Positions 25,461 through 33,604 of a stretch of 64,000 nt of DNA are shown here, piece by piece. The notes below the pieces were generated by a model that made no database searches, had not been told where the DNA came from, and saw only the letters and a list, made by a program, of their open reading frames with translations. Origin of the DNA: Azospirillum fermentarium (GTDB taxonomy: Bacteria; Pseudomonadota; Alphaproteobacteria; Azospirillales; Azospirillaceae); the NCBI RefSeq assembly GCF_025961205.1, contig NZ_JAOQNH010000003.1, positions 578,501 through 642,500 of the forward strand, in the 5' to 3' direction. How positions within the stretch are numbered: the first letter of the stretch is position 1; each line of letters starts with the position of its first letter. Both the position numbers and the translations under genes were made by a program.

Positions 25461-26318
25461 TCAGATGGCGTATTCCGGTTCCGGCAGGCTCATGTCCATC
25501 TCGATGGCCGGTGCCTTGTCGGAGGTGGCCCAGCCCACCACGCGGGCCGGCACGCCGGCCACGGTGGCGCCCGGCGGCACCGGCTTCAGCACCACGCTGC
25601 CGGCCCCCACCTTGGCGAAGCGCCCGATCTCGATGTTGCCCAGAACCTTCGATCCGGCGGCAAGCAGCACGCCGTCGCGCACCTTGGGGTGACGGTCGCC
25701 GTGCTCCTTGCCGGTGCCGCCCAGGGTGACGTGCTGAAGGATCGAGACGTCGTTGCCGATCACCGCCGTCTCGCCGATCACCACGCCGGTGCCGTGGTCG
25801 ATGAACACCCCCCGGCCGATGGGCACCGCCGGATGGATGTCCACCGCGAACACCTCCGACACCCGGCTTTGCAGGAAATGGGCAAGCTCGCCCCGCCCCT
25901 GCGTCCACAGCCAGTGCCCCACCCGGTGCCATTGCAGCGCCAGGAAGCCCTTGAAATAGAGAAAGGGGGTCAGGTGGCTGTCCGCCGCCGGATCGCGGGC
26001 GACGATGGCGTTCAGGTCCACCACCGCCGACGCGATGATGCCGGAATCGGCGGCATAGGCCGCCAGCGCCAGATCGGTCAGCCGTTCCGGCGCGATGTAC
26101 CAGTCGCCCAGCTTGCGCGACAGATGTGCCGCCAGGGCCGCGGGGAAATCCGTCTGCGACAGCACCGCCATATGGATGAAGCTGCGCAGCAGGGGGTCTT
26201 TCCCCGCCACCCGTTCGGCCTCCGCCCGCAGGATATCCCAGAGCTGGGCCGCCGGTTCCTCCGCCTGATCGCTGAGGGGGGCCACGCCGAACCGGGTTCC
26301 CTTCACCACCTCTCCCAT
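25461..26318 (-). CDS. cysE: serine O-acetyltransferase CysE in the encapsulin operon
   Basis: 285 aa. CysE makes O-acetylserine from serine and acetyl-CoA, the precursor of cysteine. The N-terminal helical domain is followed by the left-handed beta-helix with the catalytic block DIHPAVPIGRGVFIDHGTGVVIGE and hexapeptide repeats (VSILQHVTLGGTGKEHGDRHP). AGGGGAGGGG lies just before the ATG. It is the last gene of the shell protein/cysteine desulfurase operon. That neighbourhood is typical of Family 2A encapsulin loci and ties the compartment to cysteine and sulfur metabolism. An unlinked housekeeping cysE probably exists elsewhere. Confidence 0.93.
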   Translation of the reverse strand: MGEVVKGTRFGVAPLSDQAEEPAAQLWDILRAEAERVAGKDPLLRSFIHMAVLSQTDFPAALAAHLSRKLGDWYIAPERLTDLALAAYAADSGIIASAVVDLNAIVARDPAADSHLTPFLYFKGFLALQWHRVGHWLWTQGRGELAHFLQSRVSEVFAVDIHPAVPIGRGVFIDHGTGVVIGETAVIGNDVSILQHVTLGGTGKEHGDRHPKVRDGVLLAAGSKVLGNIEIGRFAKVGAGSVVLKPVPPGATVAGVPARVVGWATSDKAPAIEMDMSLPEPEYAI

Positions 26319-26335
26319 GATGATCCCCTCCCCTT

Positions 26336-28285
26336 TCAGCCGCGGCGGTTGAGCGTGTGGCGGATGCGGTGCAGGCTCGCCACCAGCGCGTCGATGTCCT
26401 CGCAGGTGTTGTAAAAGGCCAGCGAGGGGCGCACCGTGCTTTCCAGCCCGAACCGCCGCAGGATCGGCTGGGCGCAGTGGTGGCCCGAGCGCACGGCGAT
26501 GCCGTCGCGGTCCAGCGCCTTTCCCACGTCCTCGGTCCTGCAGCCGTCGAGCACGAAGGACAGCACGCCGGCCTTTTCCGCCGCGGTGCCGATCAGCCGC
26601 AGCCCCGGCACGGTCAGCAGCCCCGCCGTGGCATAGACCAGCAGTTGGTGCTCGTACTGGGCGATCACCGGCATGCCGATGCCGTTCAGGTAATCGATGG
26701 CCGCCCCCAGCCCCACCGCGTCGGCGATGTTGCCGGTGCCCGCCTCGAACCGCATCGGTGCTGGCTGGTAGACCGTCTTTTCGAACGTCACGTCGGCGAT
26801 CATGTTGCCGCCGCCCTGCCACGGCTGCATGCGCTCCAGCACGTCCAGCCGCCCGAACAGCACGCCGATGCCGGTGGGAGCGAACATCTTGTGCCCCGAC
26901 AGCACGAAGAAATCGCAGCCCAGGGCCTGGACGTTCACCGGCATGTGCGATACCGCCTGCGCCCCGTCCACCAGGGTGACGGCTCCGGCGGCGCGGGCCA
27001 TGGCAACCATCTCCGCCGCCGGGGTGACGGTGCCGAGCGCGTTGGACACCAGCGTCAGCGACACCAGTTTCGTCCGCGGCCCCAGCAGGCGGGCGTATTC
27101 CTCCAGGATCACCTGCCCGTCGTCGTCCACCGGCACCACCCGCAGCCGCGCCCCCGTGGCCGCACACAGCTGCTGCCAGGGAACGATGTTGGCGTGGTGC
27201 TCCAGCCAGGTGACGATGATCTCGTCGCCCTCGCGGATGTGCTGCGCACCCCAGGCCTTGGCCACCAGATTGATGGCCTCGGTCGCGCCGCGGACGAAGA
27301 CGATCTCGCGGGTGTCGGTGGCACCGACGAAATCCCGCGCCTTTTCCCGTGCCGCCTCATAGGCGTCGGTGGCACGGGCGGCCAGGGCGTGGGCGGCGCG
27401 GTGGATGTTGGAATTCTCCTCCGCGTAGAATTTCGCCAGCCGGTCGATGACCGCCTGCGGCTTCTGCGTGGTGGCGGCGTTGTCCAGCCAGATCAGCGGC
27501 TTGCCGTGAACCGTCTGGTTCAGGATGGGGAAATCCCGCTTGGCCGCCCGCGGGTCGAAGGCCGGGGCCGGCTGGGGCAGGTCCGGCACCTGTTCGGGCC
27601 GCAGTTCCAGCCACAGCGCCCTGACGTCCACCAGATGGCCGGGGGCCTGCGGCACCGCCGGAACGGTGGCCGCCGGAGAGGCTCCAGGGGATGCCGCCGG
27701 AGCGGTGGGCACCGACGCCGTGGGAACGGTGGCGGCGGACGGCCCGCCCGACCGGGCCTCGTCCACGAAATAGAAGGCACCCGCCGGAACCGCCGCCAGG
27801 GAGGTGCCGGGCGACGACGGGGCGGCTGCCGGCAGCGGCGGCACCAGGGACAGCGTGCCCCCCAGCGAATGCACGATGCTGCCCAGCCCGCCGTCACCCA
27901 AGGCCCCGAACGGCAACGGGTTGGGCGGTGCTGCGGCGGTGGCGAGGGCCGGGTTGCCCGACGGCCCCACCGGCGGCGGGGCGGTCGGCACCGACGGGAC
28001 GGCGGGGGTTGCCACCGGCGCGTGGGCCGCCGGAACCGCCCCCGGCACCGGCGGGGCGGCGCTGAGGTGCGGAGCGGTGGGCACGGGCGGCGCGCCCTGC
28101 CCCGGCAGCGCCTGCCCCGGCAGCGCCTGGAAGAACTGGTTTGCCAGACGCGCGATCAGGCCCACGTCGGGAAGACCGGAGCCATCGGAACCGGGGGCCG
28201 CCCCCTGCCCCGCCGCCGGGTCCGGCGGCAGGGTCGGGGCGGCGGGGGTACCGTGGTCAGGCATACTCGTGGTAATTGCCGACAT
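26336..28285 (-). CDS. SufS-type cysteine desulfurase with long disordered N-terminal cargo extension
   Basis: About 649 aa, versus about 410 for ordinary SufS. Residues about 250-649 form a complete PLP-dependent group II desulfurase: LIWLDNAATTQKP, the Schiff-base Lys K466 in LSGHK, and catalytic Cys C604 in RSGHHCAQP. Residues 1-240 are low-complexity Pro/Ala/Val. They are interrupted by hydrophobic islands near 41-57 (GLIARLANQFFQALPG), 133-148, 168-180 (AGAFYFVDEARSG) and 217-232. In Family 2A encapsulins this extension loads the enzyme into the shell. The ATG at 28285 has GGAGG 6 nt upstream; ATG 28264 is an alternative. It overlaps the shell gene by 29 nt. Confidence 0.93.
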   Translation of the reverse strand: MSAITTSMPDHGTPAAPTLPPDPAAGQGAAPGSDGSGLPDVGLIARLANQFFQALPGQALPGQGAPPVPTAPHLSAAPPVPGAVPAAHAPVATPAVPSVPTAPPPVGPSGNPALATAAAPPNPLPFGALGDGGLGSIVHSLGGTLSLVPPLPAAAPSSPGTSLAAVPAGAFYFVDEARSGGPSAATVPTASVPTAPAASPGASPAATVPAVPQAPGHLVDVRALWLELRPEQVPDLPQPAPAFDPRAAKRDFPILNQTVHGKPLIWLDNAATTQKPQAVIDRLAKFYAEENSNIHRAAHALAARATDAYEAAREKARDFVGATDTREIVFVRGATEAINLVAKAWGAQHIREGDEIIVTWLEHHANIVPWQQLCAATGARLRVVPVDDDGQVILEEYARLLGPRTKLVSLTLVSNALGTVTPAAEMVAMARAAGAVTLVDGAQAVSHMPVNVQALGCDFFVLSGHKMFAPTGIGVLFGRLDVLERMQPWQGGGNMIADVTFEKTVYQPAPMRFEAGTGNIADAVGLGAAIDYLNGIGMPVIAQYEHQLLVYATAGLLTVPGLRLIGTAAEKAGVLSFVLDGCRTEDVGKALDRDGIAVRSGHHCAQPILRRFGLESTVRPSLAFYNTCEDIDALVASLHRIRHTLNRRG

Positions 28286-29186
28286 AAACGTCCTCCAGCA
28301 CGCCGAGCGCATCTTCGGTCAGGATGGCCGCGGAGCAGTAAAGCGAGATCAGGTAGGACGCGATGGCCTTCCGGTTGATGCCCATGAAGCGCACCGACAG
28401 GCTGGGCGCCACCTCGCCGGGGACACCGGGCTGGAACAGGCCGACCACGCCCTGCTTGGCCTCGCCCGTGCGCAGCAGCAGGATGTTGGTCCGCCCTTCG
28501 GCGTTGACGTACAGCTTGTCGCTGGGGATCAGCGGGATGCCGCGCCACGTCAGGAACGGCGAGCCGTGCAGGGTCACCGTGGGGGGCGGCACGCCGCGGC
28601 GGGTGCATTCGCGGCCAAAGGCGGCGATGGCCCGCGGGTGGGCCAGGAAGAACGCCGGCTCCTTCCACACCTTCGCGATCAATTCGTCCAGATCGTCGGG
28701 CGTGGGCGGACCCTTGCGGGTCTTGATCTTCTGCGACGGGGCGGCATTGGTCAGCAGGCCGTATTCGGCGTTGTTGATCAGCTCGCTTTCCTGCCGTTCC
28801 TTCACCTTTTCGATCAGCAGGCGAAGCTGTTCCTGGATCTGGTCGATGGGGTGGCTGTACAGGTCCGACACGCGGGTCTGCACGTCCAGCACGGTGGTGA
28901 CGGCGTTCAGCGAATATTCCCGCGGGGTTTCGTCATAGGGGACGAAGGTTTCCGGCAGGTCGGCGTCGTTGCGGGGGCTGCATTCCACCTCCGTCCGCAC
29001 CTCCCCCTTGGGATCGACGACGCGGTTCAGGCGGTAGATGCCGGCTTCCACCGGCGTCCAGGGCAGGAAGCTCACCAGCCAGCGCGGCGTGATGCCCGAC
29101 CATTGCGCCCGCGTCTTGGTGGCGTTGGCAAGCTGGCGGGCCGCCTGCTCGTTCAATGTTCGGCGCACCTCGGTGTCCTCAGACAT
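28257..29186 (-). CDS. srpI: Family 2A encapsulin shell protein (SrpI-like)
   Basis: 309 aa, HK97-fold nanocompartment protein. Typical Family 2A phrases are present: LNEQAARQLANATKTRAQW at the N-terminus, ECSPRNDADLPETFVPYDETPREY, and the C-terminal FMGINRKAIASYLISLYCSAAILTEDALGVLEDVYVGNYHE. The ATG at 29186 has AAGGAG 8 nt upstream. The protein self-assembles into an icosahedral shell that encloses the downstream cysteine desulfurase. No CBD (cyclic-nucleotide-binding) insertion, which marks Family 2B, is visible. First gene of the shell-desulfurase-cysE operon. Confidence 0.93.
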   Translation of the reverse strand: MSEDTEVRRTLNEQAARQLANATKTRAQWSGITPRWLVSFLPWTPVEAGIYRLNRVVDPKGEVRTEVECSPRNDADLPETFVPYDETPREYSLNAVTTVLDVQTRVSDLYSHPIDQIQEQLRLLIEKVKERQESELINNAEYGLLTNAAPSQKIKTRKGPPTPDDLDELIAKVWKEPAFFLAHPRAIAAFGRECTRRGVPPPTVTLHGSPFLTWRGIPLIPSDKLYVNAEGRTNILLLRTGEAKQGVVGLFQPGVPGEVAPSLSVRFMGINRKAIASYLISLYCSAAILTEDALGVLEDVYVGNYHEYA

Positions 29187-29760
29187 GACATCGGCTCCTT
29201 GGAAGAGGATCGGCCGGCCTTTGCAAAGGCCGGGCAACGGCACGCCCACACGGGCGGACCCGTGGTGGGCCAGCCGTCGGTCATGCCGGAAAAGGAAAAA
29301 ACAAGAAGGGGTGTTGCTGGCGGAACAGGATGGAAGCCGGACTGTGCCGTGCATCGCTGTGGTTGAAATCATGCCGGCTTCGCTCTTCGGCCTCAAGACC
29401 TATGCCGATCGCCGAAGTCATTTTGCTCCGCTATAACGGACAACCATCCGTTTGAGTGTGCGGGCGCGAAATAAACCTTTCATGCTGAAAACAAAGGACA
29501 CCGGAGCGCTCACATTGCCTTTTCAGAGAATAGGTTTTACGGAAAAAATTATCCGGTCATTCCTCCATCGCCTGTAGAAATTCACAGGATTTTCTCTTTT
29601 ATTCCTTGGGCGCCGTTAAACAAAAATAACACATTTTATATATGTATTATTTTCAATTCAACGTTTGAAACCGCAAAAATCTATTGTGATAATAGGCTTA
29701 AGCGGATAAAATCCTCCAATATTATAGACAATCGTGCCTCAGCGGCGGACAGGGGGGGCT
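29187..29760. promoter_or_regulatory. divergent control region of the encapsulin operon and XRE-cupin gene
   Basis: 574 bp without a convincing gene; the part from about 29450 is distinctly AT-rich. Inverted repeats seen are AACGGA/TCCGTT (29435-29452) and a long imperfect A/T dyad AAAATAACACA...TGTATTATTTT (29622-29654). The latter lies about 105 bp before the XRE-cupin start and about 440 bp before the shell gene, so the encapsulin mRNA may have a long leader. Confidence 0.5.
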
Positions 29761-30375
29761 ATGACCAACAGCATGGCACGGGACGGCGACGGCTTCACTC
29801 CCATCGGCGAAGAGGCAATCCCGCTGCTGCTGGGCCGCAATCTGCGGCGCCTGCGCGTCCGCCAAGGGCTGTCGCTGGAACGGCTGGCCCGCCTGTCGGG
29901 GGTCAGCCGGGCCATGCTGGGCCAGATCGAGCTGGGCCGCAGCGTGCCCACCGTCACTGTGCTGTGGAAGGTGGCGCGCGCGCTCGACGTGTCGTTCGCC
30001 ACCCTGACCAGCTTCACCGGGCACGACGGCGTCGTGGTCATGCGCCACGATCCGTCACAGACGCTGCTGTCGGCGGACGGGGGCACGGCGGTGCGCACCC
30101 TGACCCCCAGCGACGGCGACCGCCGGGTGGAGTTCCGCGAACTGGTGCTGCGGGCCGGTGCCCTGGAAAACGGCGTGTGCCACCAGCCGGGCACCATGCA
30201 GAACATCGTGGTGGCGAACGGCCGGGTGGAGTTGTCGCTGGCGGGGCGCCGCATCGGGCTGGGCCCCCGGGACGCCATCCTGTTCGACGCCGATCTGCAC
30301 CATGATTGGCGCAACGTGGGGGATGGCGATGCCACCCTTTATATGGTGGTGTTCCGCCAGGAAACCGCCGCCTGA
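29761..30375 (+). CDS. XRE-family regulator with C-terminal cupin domain
   Basis: 204 aa. The helix-turn-helix covers about residues 25-80 (GRNLRRLRVRQGLSLERLARLSGVSRAMLGQIE, a Cro/CI-type fold with its turn at SGVSRAML). The cupin sensor domain covers about 105-200 (HQPGTMQNIVVANGRVEL; PRDAILFDADLHHDW). AGGGGGG lies just upstream of the ATG at 29761. XRE-cupin proteins often regulate sulfur or amino-acid genes. Its divergent position relative to the encapsulin operon makes it the probable regulator of that operon. Ligand unknown. Confidence 0.88.
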   Translation: MTNSMARDGDGFTPIGEEAIPLLLGRNLRRLRVRQGLSLERLARLSGVSRAMLGQIELGRSVPTVTVLWKVARALDVSFATLTSFTGHDGVVVMRHDPSQTLLSADGGTAVRTLTPSDGDRRVEFRELVLRAGALENGVCHQPGTMQNIVVANGRVELSLAGRRIGLGPRDAILFDADLHHDWRNVGDGDATLYMVVFRQETAA

Positions 30376-30401
30376 CGGGCGGGGGTTATGAGCCGTCGCG
30401 G

Positions 30402-30740
30402 CTATTTTACCGGCACCACCCCGGCGGCCTCGCTCAGGCGGTCGGCGATCCAGGCGGCCACGCTCTTGCCGTCCCGCTGGGCGCAGGTGGCGATGGCCCG
30501 GTGCAGCATGGGATTGACCCGGATGGCCAGCGTGCCGGAATAGGGGCCGGCGGCCGATGCCCCCATGTCGCTGGACAGCACCAGATAATCATCGACGGCG
30601 GTGCGGAACGCCTGGCGCAGCTCGTCCACCGACCGGCCGCGGAAGGTGATGCCGTCGCGCGTGTTGATGACCTCGCCGACGAAAATGCCGGCTTCGTCAT
30701 CGAAGTCGATCTGGGCCTTGTAGCCCTTGTATTCCATCAT
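30402..30740 (-). CDS. HicB-family protein (orphan antitoxin-like)
   Basis: 112 aa from the ATG-ATG pair at 30740/30737. The N-terminal partial RNase-H-like HicB fold is clear: YKGYKAQIDFDDEAGIFVGEVINTRDGITFRGRSVDELRQAF. The C-terminus is a ribbon-helix-helix DNA-binding module (LAIRVNPMLHRAIATCAQRDGKSVAAWIADRL). HicB normally neutralises the mRNA interferase HicA, but no hicA-size gene with its dsRBD-like pattern is adjacent. It may be a solitary regulator, as many HicB-RHH proteins are. It is convergent with the XRE-cupin gene. Confidence 0.82.
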   Translation of the reverse strand: MMEYKGYKAQIDFDDEAGIFVGEVINTRDGITFRGRSVDELRQAFRTAVDDYLVLSSDMGASAAGPYSGTLAIRVNPMLHRAIATCAQRDGKSVAAWIADRLSEAAGVVPVK

Positions 30741-30869
30741 CCCCGGCGTTTCCCTGCACCCTTGTGGAGCCAGAGAATAGCCGGGCCGCGGCGGCGGCGG
30801 TTTGACCTGCCTCAATTCCGGCACCCGCCGTGGGGGTAATTCCGACGGCGCCACCTCCGTTACCCGCAA

Positions 30870-31637
30870 TCACCCCACCGGGCGCCCGTCGCGGAACACC
30901 ACCATGTCGCCGGGGTTCATCACGATCCACGCCTCGTCACGGGTCAGCGGACGGGTGGCGATGACGGTCACCACGTCGTTGGGCGTGGTTTCCTTGGAAA
31001 AATCGACGTTCATGTCCTCGTCGATCAGGGTGGCGGCACCAAAGGGGGCGCAGCGGGTCAGCCACGCCAGATGGGTGGAGCAATGGCACCACAGGAAGCG
31101 TCCGTCCGACAGCAGCATGTTGAACACGCCCAAGCTGTTCAGCTCCGCCGCCAGTTCCGCCACCAGCGCCATCAGCGCCCCGTCGCGCCGCGGCGGCCGG
31201 GGGTAGCGGGCGCGGATGCGGTCCAGGATCCAGCAGAACGCATGCTCGCTGTCGGTGGTGCCCATGGGCTGATAGAAGTCCAGCGTCTTGCGCTTGATGC
31301 CCTTGAGCTGGCCGTTGTGGGCGAACACCCACGGGCGGCCCCACAGCTCGCGGCTGAACGGGTGGGTGTTTTCCAGCGCCACCCGCCCGCGGTTGGCGCG
31401 GCGGATGTGGGAAATGACCGTGCAGCTCTTGATCGGGTATTCCCGCACCAGCCGGGCGATTTCCGAATCGCAAGACGGCCGCGGGTCGTGGAACATGCGG
31501 CAGCCCTGATCCTCGTAAAAGGCGATGCCCCACCCGTCGCGGTGCGGGCCGGTGCGGCCGCCGCGGTTCATCAGCCCGGCAAAGCTGAAGCAGATGTCCG
31601 TGGGCACGTTGGCGCTCATGCCCAGGAGTTCGCACAT
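30870..31637 (-). CDS. class II glutamine amidotransferase (YafJ/EgtC-like)
   Basis: 255 aa. The N-terminal nucleophile is C2 in MCELLGMSANVP, exposed after Met removal. Other Ntn-hydrolase landmarks are GWGIAFYEDQGCRMFHDPRPS, SHIRRANRGRVALENTHPF and VFAHNGQLKG (oxyanion hole Asn/Gly). The start at 31637 is fixed by the catalytic Cys being residue 2. It hydrolyses glutamine or a gamma-glutamyl amide; the physiological substrate of the YafJ group is unknown. An EgtC role would require egtB/egtD neighbours, which are not seen. Confidence 0.88.
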   Translation of the reverse strand: MCELLGMSANVPTDICFSFAGLMNRGGRTGPHRDGWGIAFYEDQGCRMFHDPRPSCDSEIARLVREYPIKSCTVISHIRRANRGRVALENTHPFSRELWGRPWVFAHNGQLKGIKRKTLDFYQPMGTTDSEHAFCWILDRIRARYPRPPRRDGALMALVAELAAELNSLGVFNMLLSDGRFLWCHCSTHLAWLTRCAPFGAATLIDEDMNVDFSKETTPNDVVTVIATRPLTRDEAWIVMNPGDMVVFRDGRPVG

Positions 31638-31726
31638 GGGAAAACCTCGCAAGGGATACCGGAATGGGGTGCTACCCTACGACGGCGGCCCCCCTTCCGT
31701 CACCCCCTTGGATGGCCCGCCCGGCG

Positions 31727-32455
31727 CTACCCCCCGTACACCTGCCGTTTCAGCAGCCGGGCGGTGGTTTCGATGTGGGCGGTCAGCAGGCGGCGGGCGG
31801 TGTCGGCATCGCGGGAAACCGCCGCCTTCATCAACTCCTCGTGTTCCACATGGACGTTGCGGGACTGGGGCGCCACCCCCTCGTCGTGGCGGTGCATCAG
31901 CGACTGCATGCGGTAGCGTTCGTGCTGGCGGTAGAGGATTTCCACCAGCCCCAAGAGCCGCGCCGACGGGCAGGCGGAGGTCAGTTGGCGGTGGAAATCC
32001 TGGTTGCTTTCCTCCCATACCGCCAGATCGCCGGGGGGATGGCCGGCGGCGATGCGCTCCTCCGCCCGGCTCAGGCTGTGGAAGGCGGCGACCACCCTGC
32101 CCTCCCACGCCACGTCGCCGTGGCGGATGGAATCGGCCAGCGCCTCGGTCTCCAGCATCACGCGCAGGCGGGTGATGTCCATCAGGTCGTCGTACGACAT
32201 GGGCGCCACGCGGAACCCGCGCTGCCCTTCCGCCGTCACCAGCCCCTCGGCGGCCAGCCGGGCCAGCGCCTCGCGCACCGTGCTGGCGGCCACGCCGAAG
32301 CTGCCGCGGATCGGCTCCACCCGCAGCTTGGCGCCGGGTGCGTGCTTGCCGGCGATGATGTCCCGGCGCAGATTGTCGTAGACGAAGGAAATCAGCGTCA
32401 CCGCCCCCGCCGCCGACGCCTCCTCCCGGATGCTGCGCGCCTCCGCCTTGGGCAT
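31727..32455 (-). CDS. GntR-family (FCD/FadR-type) regulator at the end of the phenol operon
   Basis: 242 aa. The N-terminal winged helix (about 20-85) shows LRVEPIRGSFGVAASTVREALARLAAEGLV; the FCD ligand-binding domain follows (about 95-235) with metal-type residues in EESNQDFH and HVEHEELMKAAVSRD. It lies 185 bp downstream of dmpI on the same strand, so it may be read from the phenol operon. It resembles the second GntR gene at 48902-49609 in several blocks (SACP..RL, LY.QH.RYR, HAEH..L..A.SRDAD), so the two are paralogues. Effector unknown; an aromatic or organic acid is likely. Confidence 0.88.
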   Translation of the reverse strand: MPKAEARSIREEASAAGAVTLISFVYDNLRRDIIAGKHAPGAKLRVEPIRGSFGVAASTVREALARLAAEGLVTAEGQRGFRVAPMSYDDLMDITRLRVMLETEALADSIRHGDVAWEGRVVAAFHSLSRAEERIAAGHPPGDLAVWEESNQDFHRQLTSACPSARLLGLVEILYRQHERYRMQSLMHRHDEGVAPQSRNVHVEHEELMKAAVSRDADTARRLLTAHIETTARLLKRQVYGG

Positions 32456-32640
32456 GTCCGTCACCTTTTCCGACACGGGATAAAAACGCTTTCCCTTCCT
32501 GATATCGCTTTTCGTGGCATCCCCGCCAGCACGAAAAGAACCGCGGCAGCCACCCCGGTTGCCGCGGCCAAGGGAGCGGGGGACCGGCTGGGACGCGCTC
32601 CAAGCCACCGGCCCCTCTTCACACAAGGGCGATAAGGGGA

Positions 32641-32820
32641 TCAGCCCTTGGGTTCACCGCCGACGGCCCAGTGGGCCGCCGGAACTTCGCGGATGACCAC
32701 GCGGATGGTCTGCAGCGGCGCGTCCAGGGTGCGGTGGGCCGCGTCGGTGACCTCCCGCATCATGGCGCGCTTGGCCTCGGGCGAGCGGCCTTCGAGCATG
32801 GTGACTTCGATCAGGGGCAT
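32641..32820 (-). CDS. dmpI: 4-oxalocrotonate tautomerase
   Basis: 59 aa, the usual size of this hexameric enzyme; short enough to be missed by length filters. The catalytic base is Pro1 after removal of Met (MPLIEVTMLEGRSPEAKRA), with Arg12 (EGRSP) and a second Arg in the TIRVVIREVP strand near position 40. It converts 4-oxalocrotonate between enol and keto forms in the dehydrogenase branch of the meta-cleavage pathway. It starts 4 bp after the dmpH stop and is the last catabolic gene of the operon. Confidence 0.93.
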   Translation of the reverse strand: MPLIEVTMLEGRSPEAKRAMMREVTDAAHRTLDAPLQTIRVVIREVPAAHWAVGGEPKG

Positions 32821-32824
32821 GGGC

Positions 32825-33604
32825 TCAATCCTCCACCGTGAAGGCCACCCGGCCCATGCCGGCGAACACGCCGCGCACCGCCATGCCGGGGGCCAGATGA
32901 TGGGCGGCGGTCGCCCCGCCGGCCAGGATGATCTGGCCGGGCTTGATCCCTTCGCCCGAGCGGGCGATCAGGCGGGCGGCGGCCACCAGCGAGCGGATCG
33001 GGTGGCCGAGGATGGCGGCGGACGATCCCACCTGCACCGGGCGCCCGTCGGCCTCCAGCACGATGCCGATGTTGCCGACGTCGAAATCGGGCTTGCGCCA
33101 TTCGCCCACCACGAACCCCGACGACGACGAGTTGTCGGCGATCACGTCGGGCAGGGCGAATTTGAAATCGCGGTAGCGGCTGTCGATGATCTCCAGCGCC
33201 GGGGCCACGGCGTCCACCGCCGCCAGCGCCTCGGCGTTCGACACCGCCCCCGACAGCGGCCCCTTCATCAGAAAGGCGATTTCCGGCTCCACCCGCGGGT
33301 GGACGTAGCGGGCAAAGGACACCGCCCCGCCCTCCTCCACCCGCATGGCGTCGGTCAGGCGGCCCCAGATGACCTCGGACACGCCGACCTGCTGCATCTT
33401 GGCCCGGCTGGTCAGGCCCATCTTGTAGCCGACCAGCCGTTCCCCGCGGGCCAGCCGGCGCTGCACCGACAGGCTTTGCACCGCGTACGCCTCGTCCACG
33501 GTCAGGGGATGGGTGTCGGTGATCTGCGGGATCTCGCGGGCGGTGGCCGCGGCGGTATCGACGGTTTCGGCAAAGGTGACGATGGTGTTCCGGGTGGTGC
33601 TCAT
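32825..33604 (-). CDS. dmpH: 4-oxalocrotonate decarboxylase (2-oxo-3-hexenedioate decarboxylase)
   Basis: 259 aa of the hydratase/decarboxylase family. The phrase [17 protein letters not shown] marks the decarboxylase branch, against [14 protein letters not shown] in the paralogous hydratase DmpE in this same operon. The acidic metal site lies in [13 protein letters not shown] and [14 protein letters not shown]. It removes CO2 from 2-oxo-3-hexenedioate to give 2-hydroxypenta-2,4-dienoate and is known to act as a complex with the hydratase. The start codon overlaps the dmpG stop (ATGA). Confidence 0.92.
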   Translation of the reverse strand: MSTTRNTIVTFAETVDTAAATAREIPQITDTHPLTVDEAYAVQSLSVQRRLARGERLVGYKMGLTSRAKMQQVGVSEVIWGRLTDAMRVEEGGAVSFARYVHPRVEPEIAFLMKGPLSGAVSNAEALAAVDAVAPALEIIDSRYRDFKFALPDVIADNSSSSGFVVGEWRKPDFDVGNIGIVLEADGRPVQVGSSAAILGHPIRSLVAAARLIARSGEGIKPGQIILAGGATAAHHLAPGMAVRGVFAGMGRVAFTVED

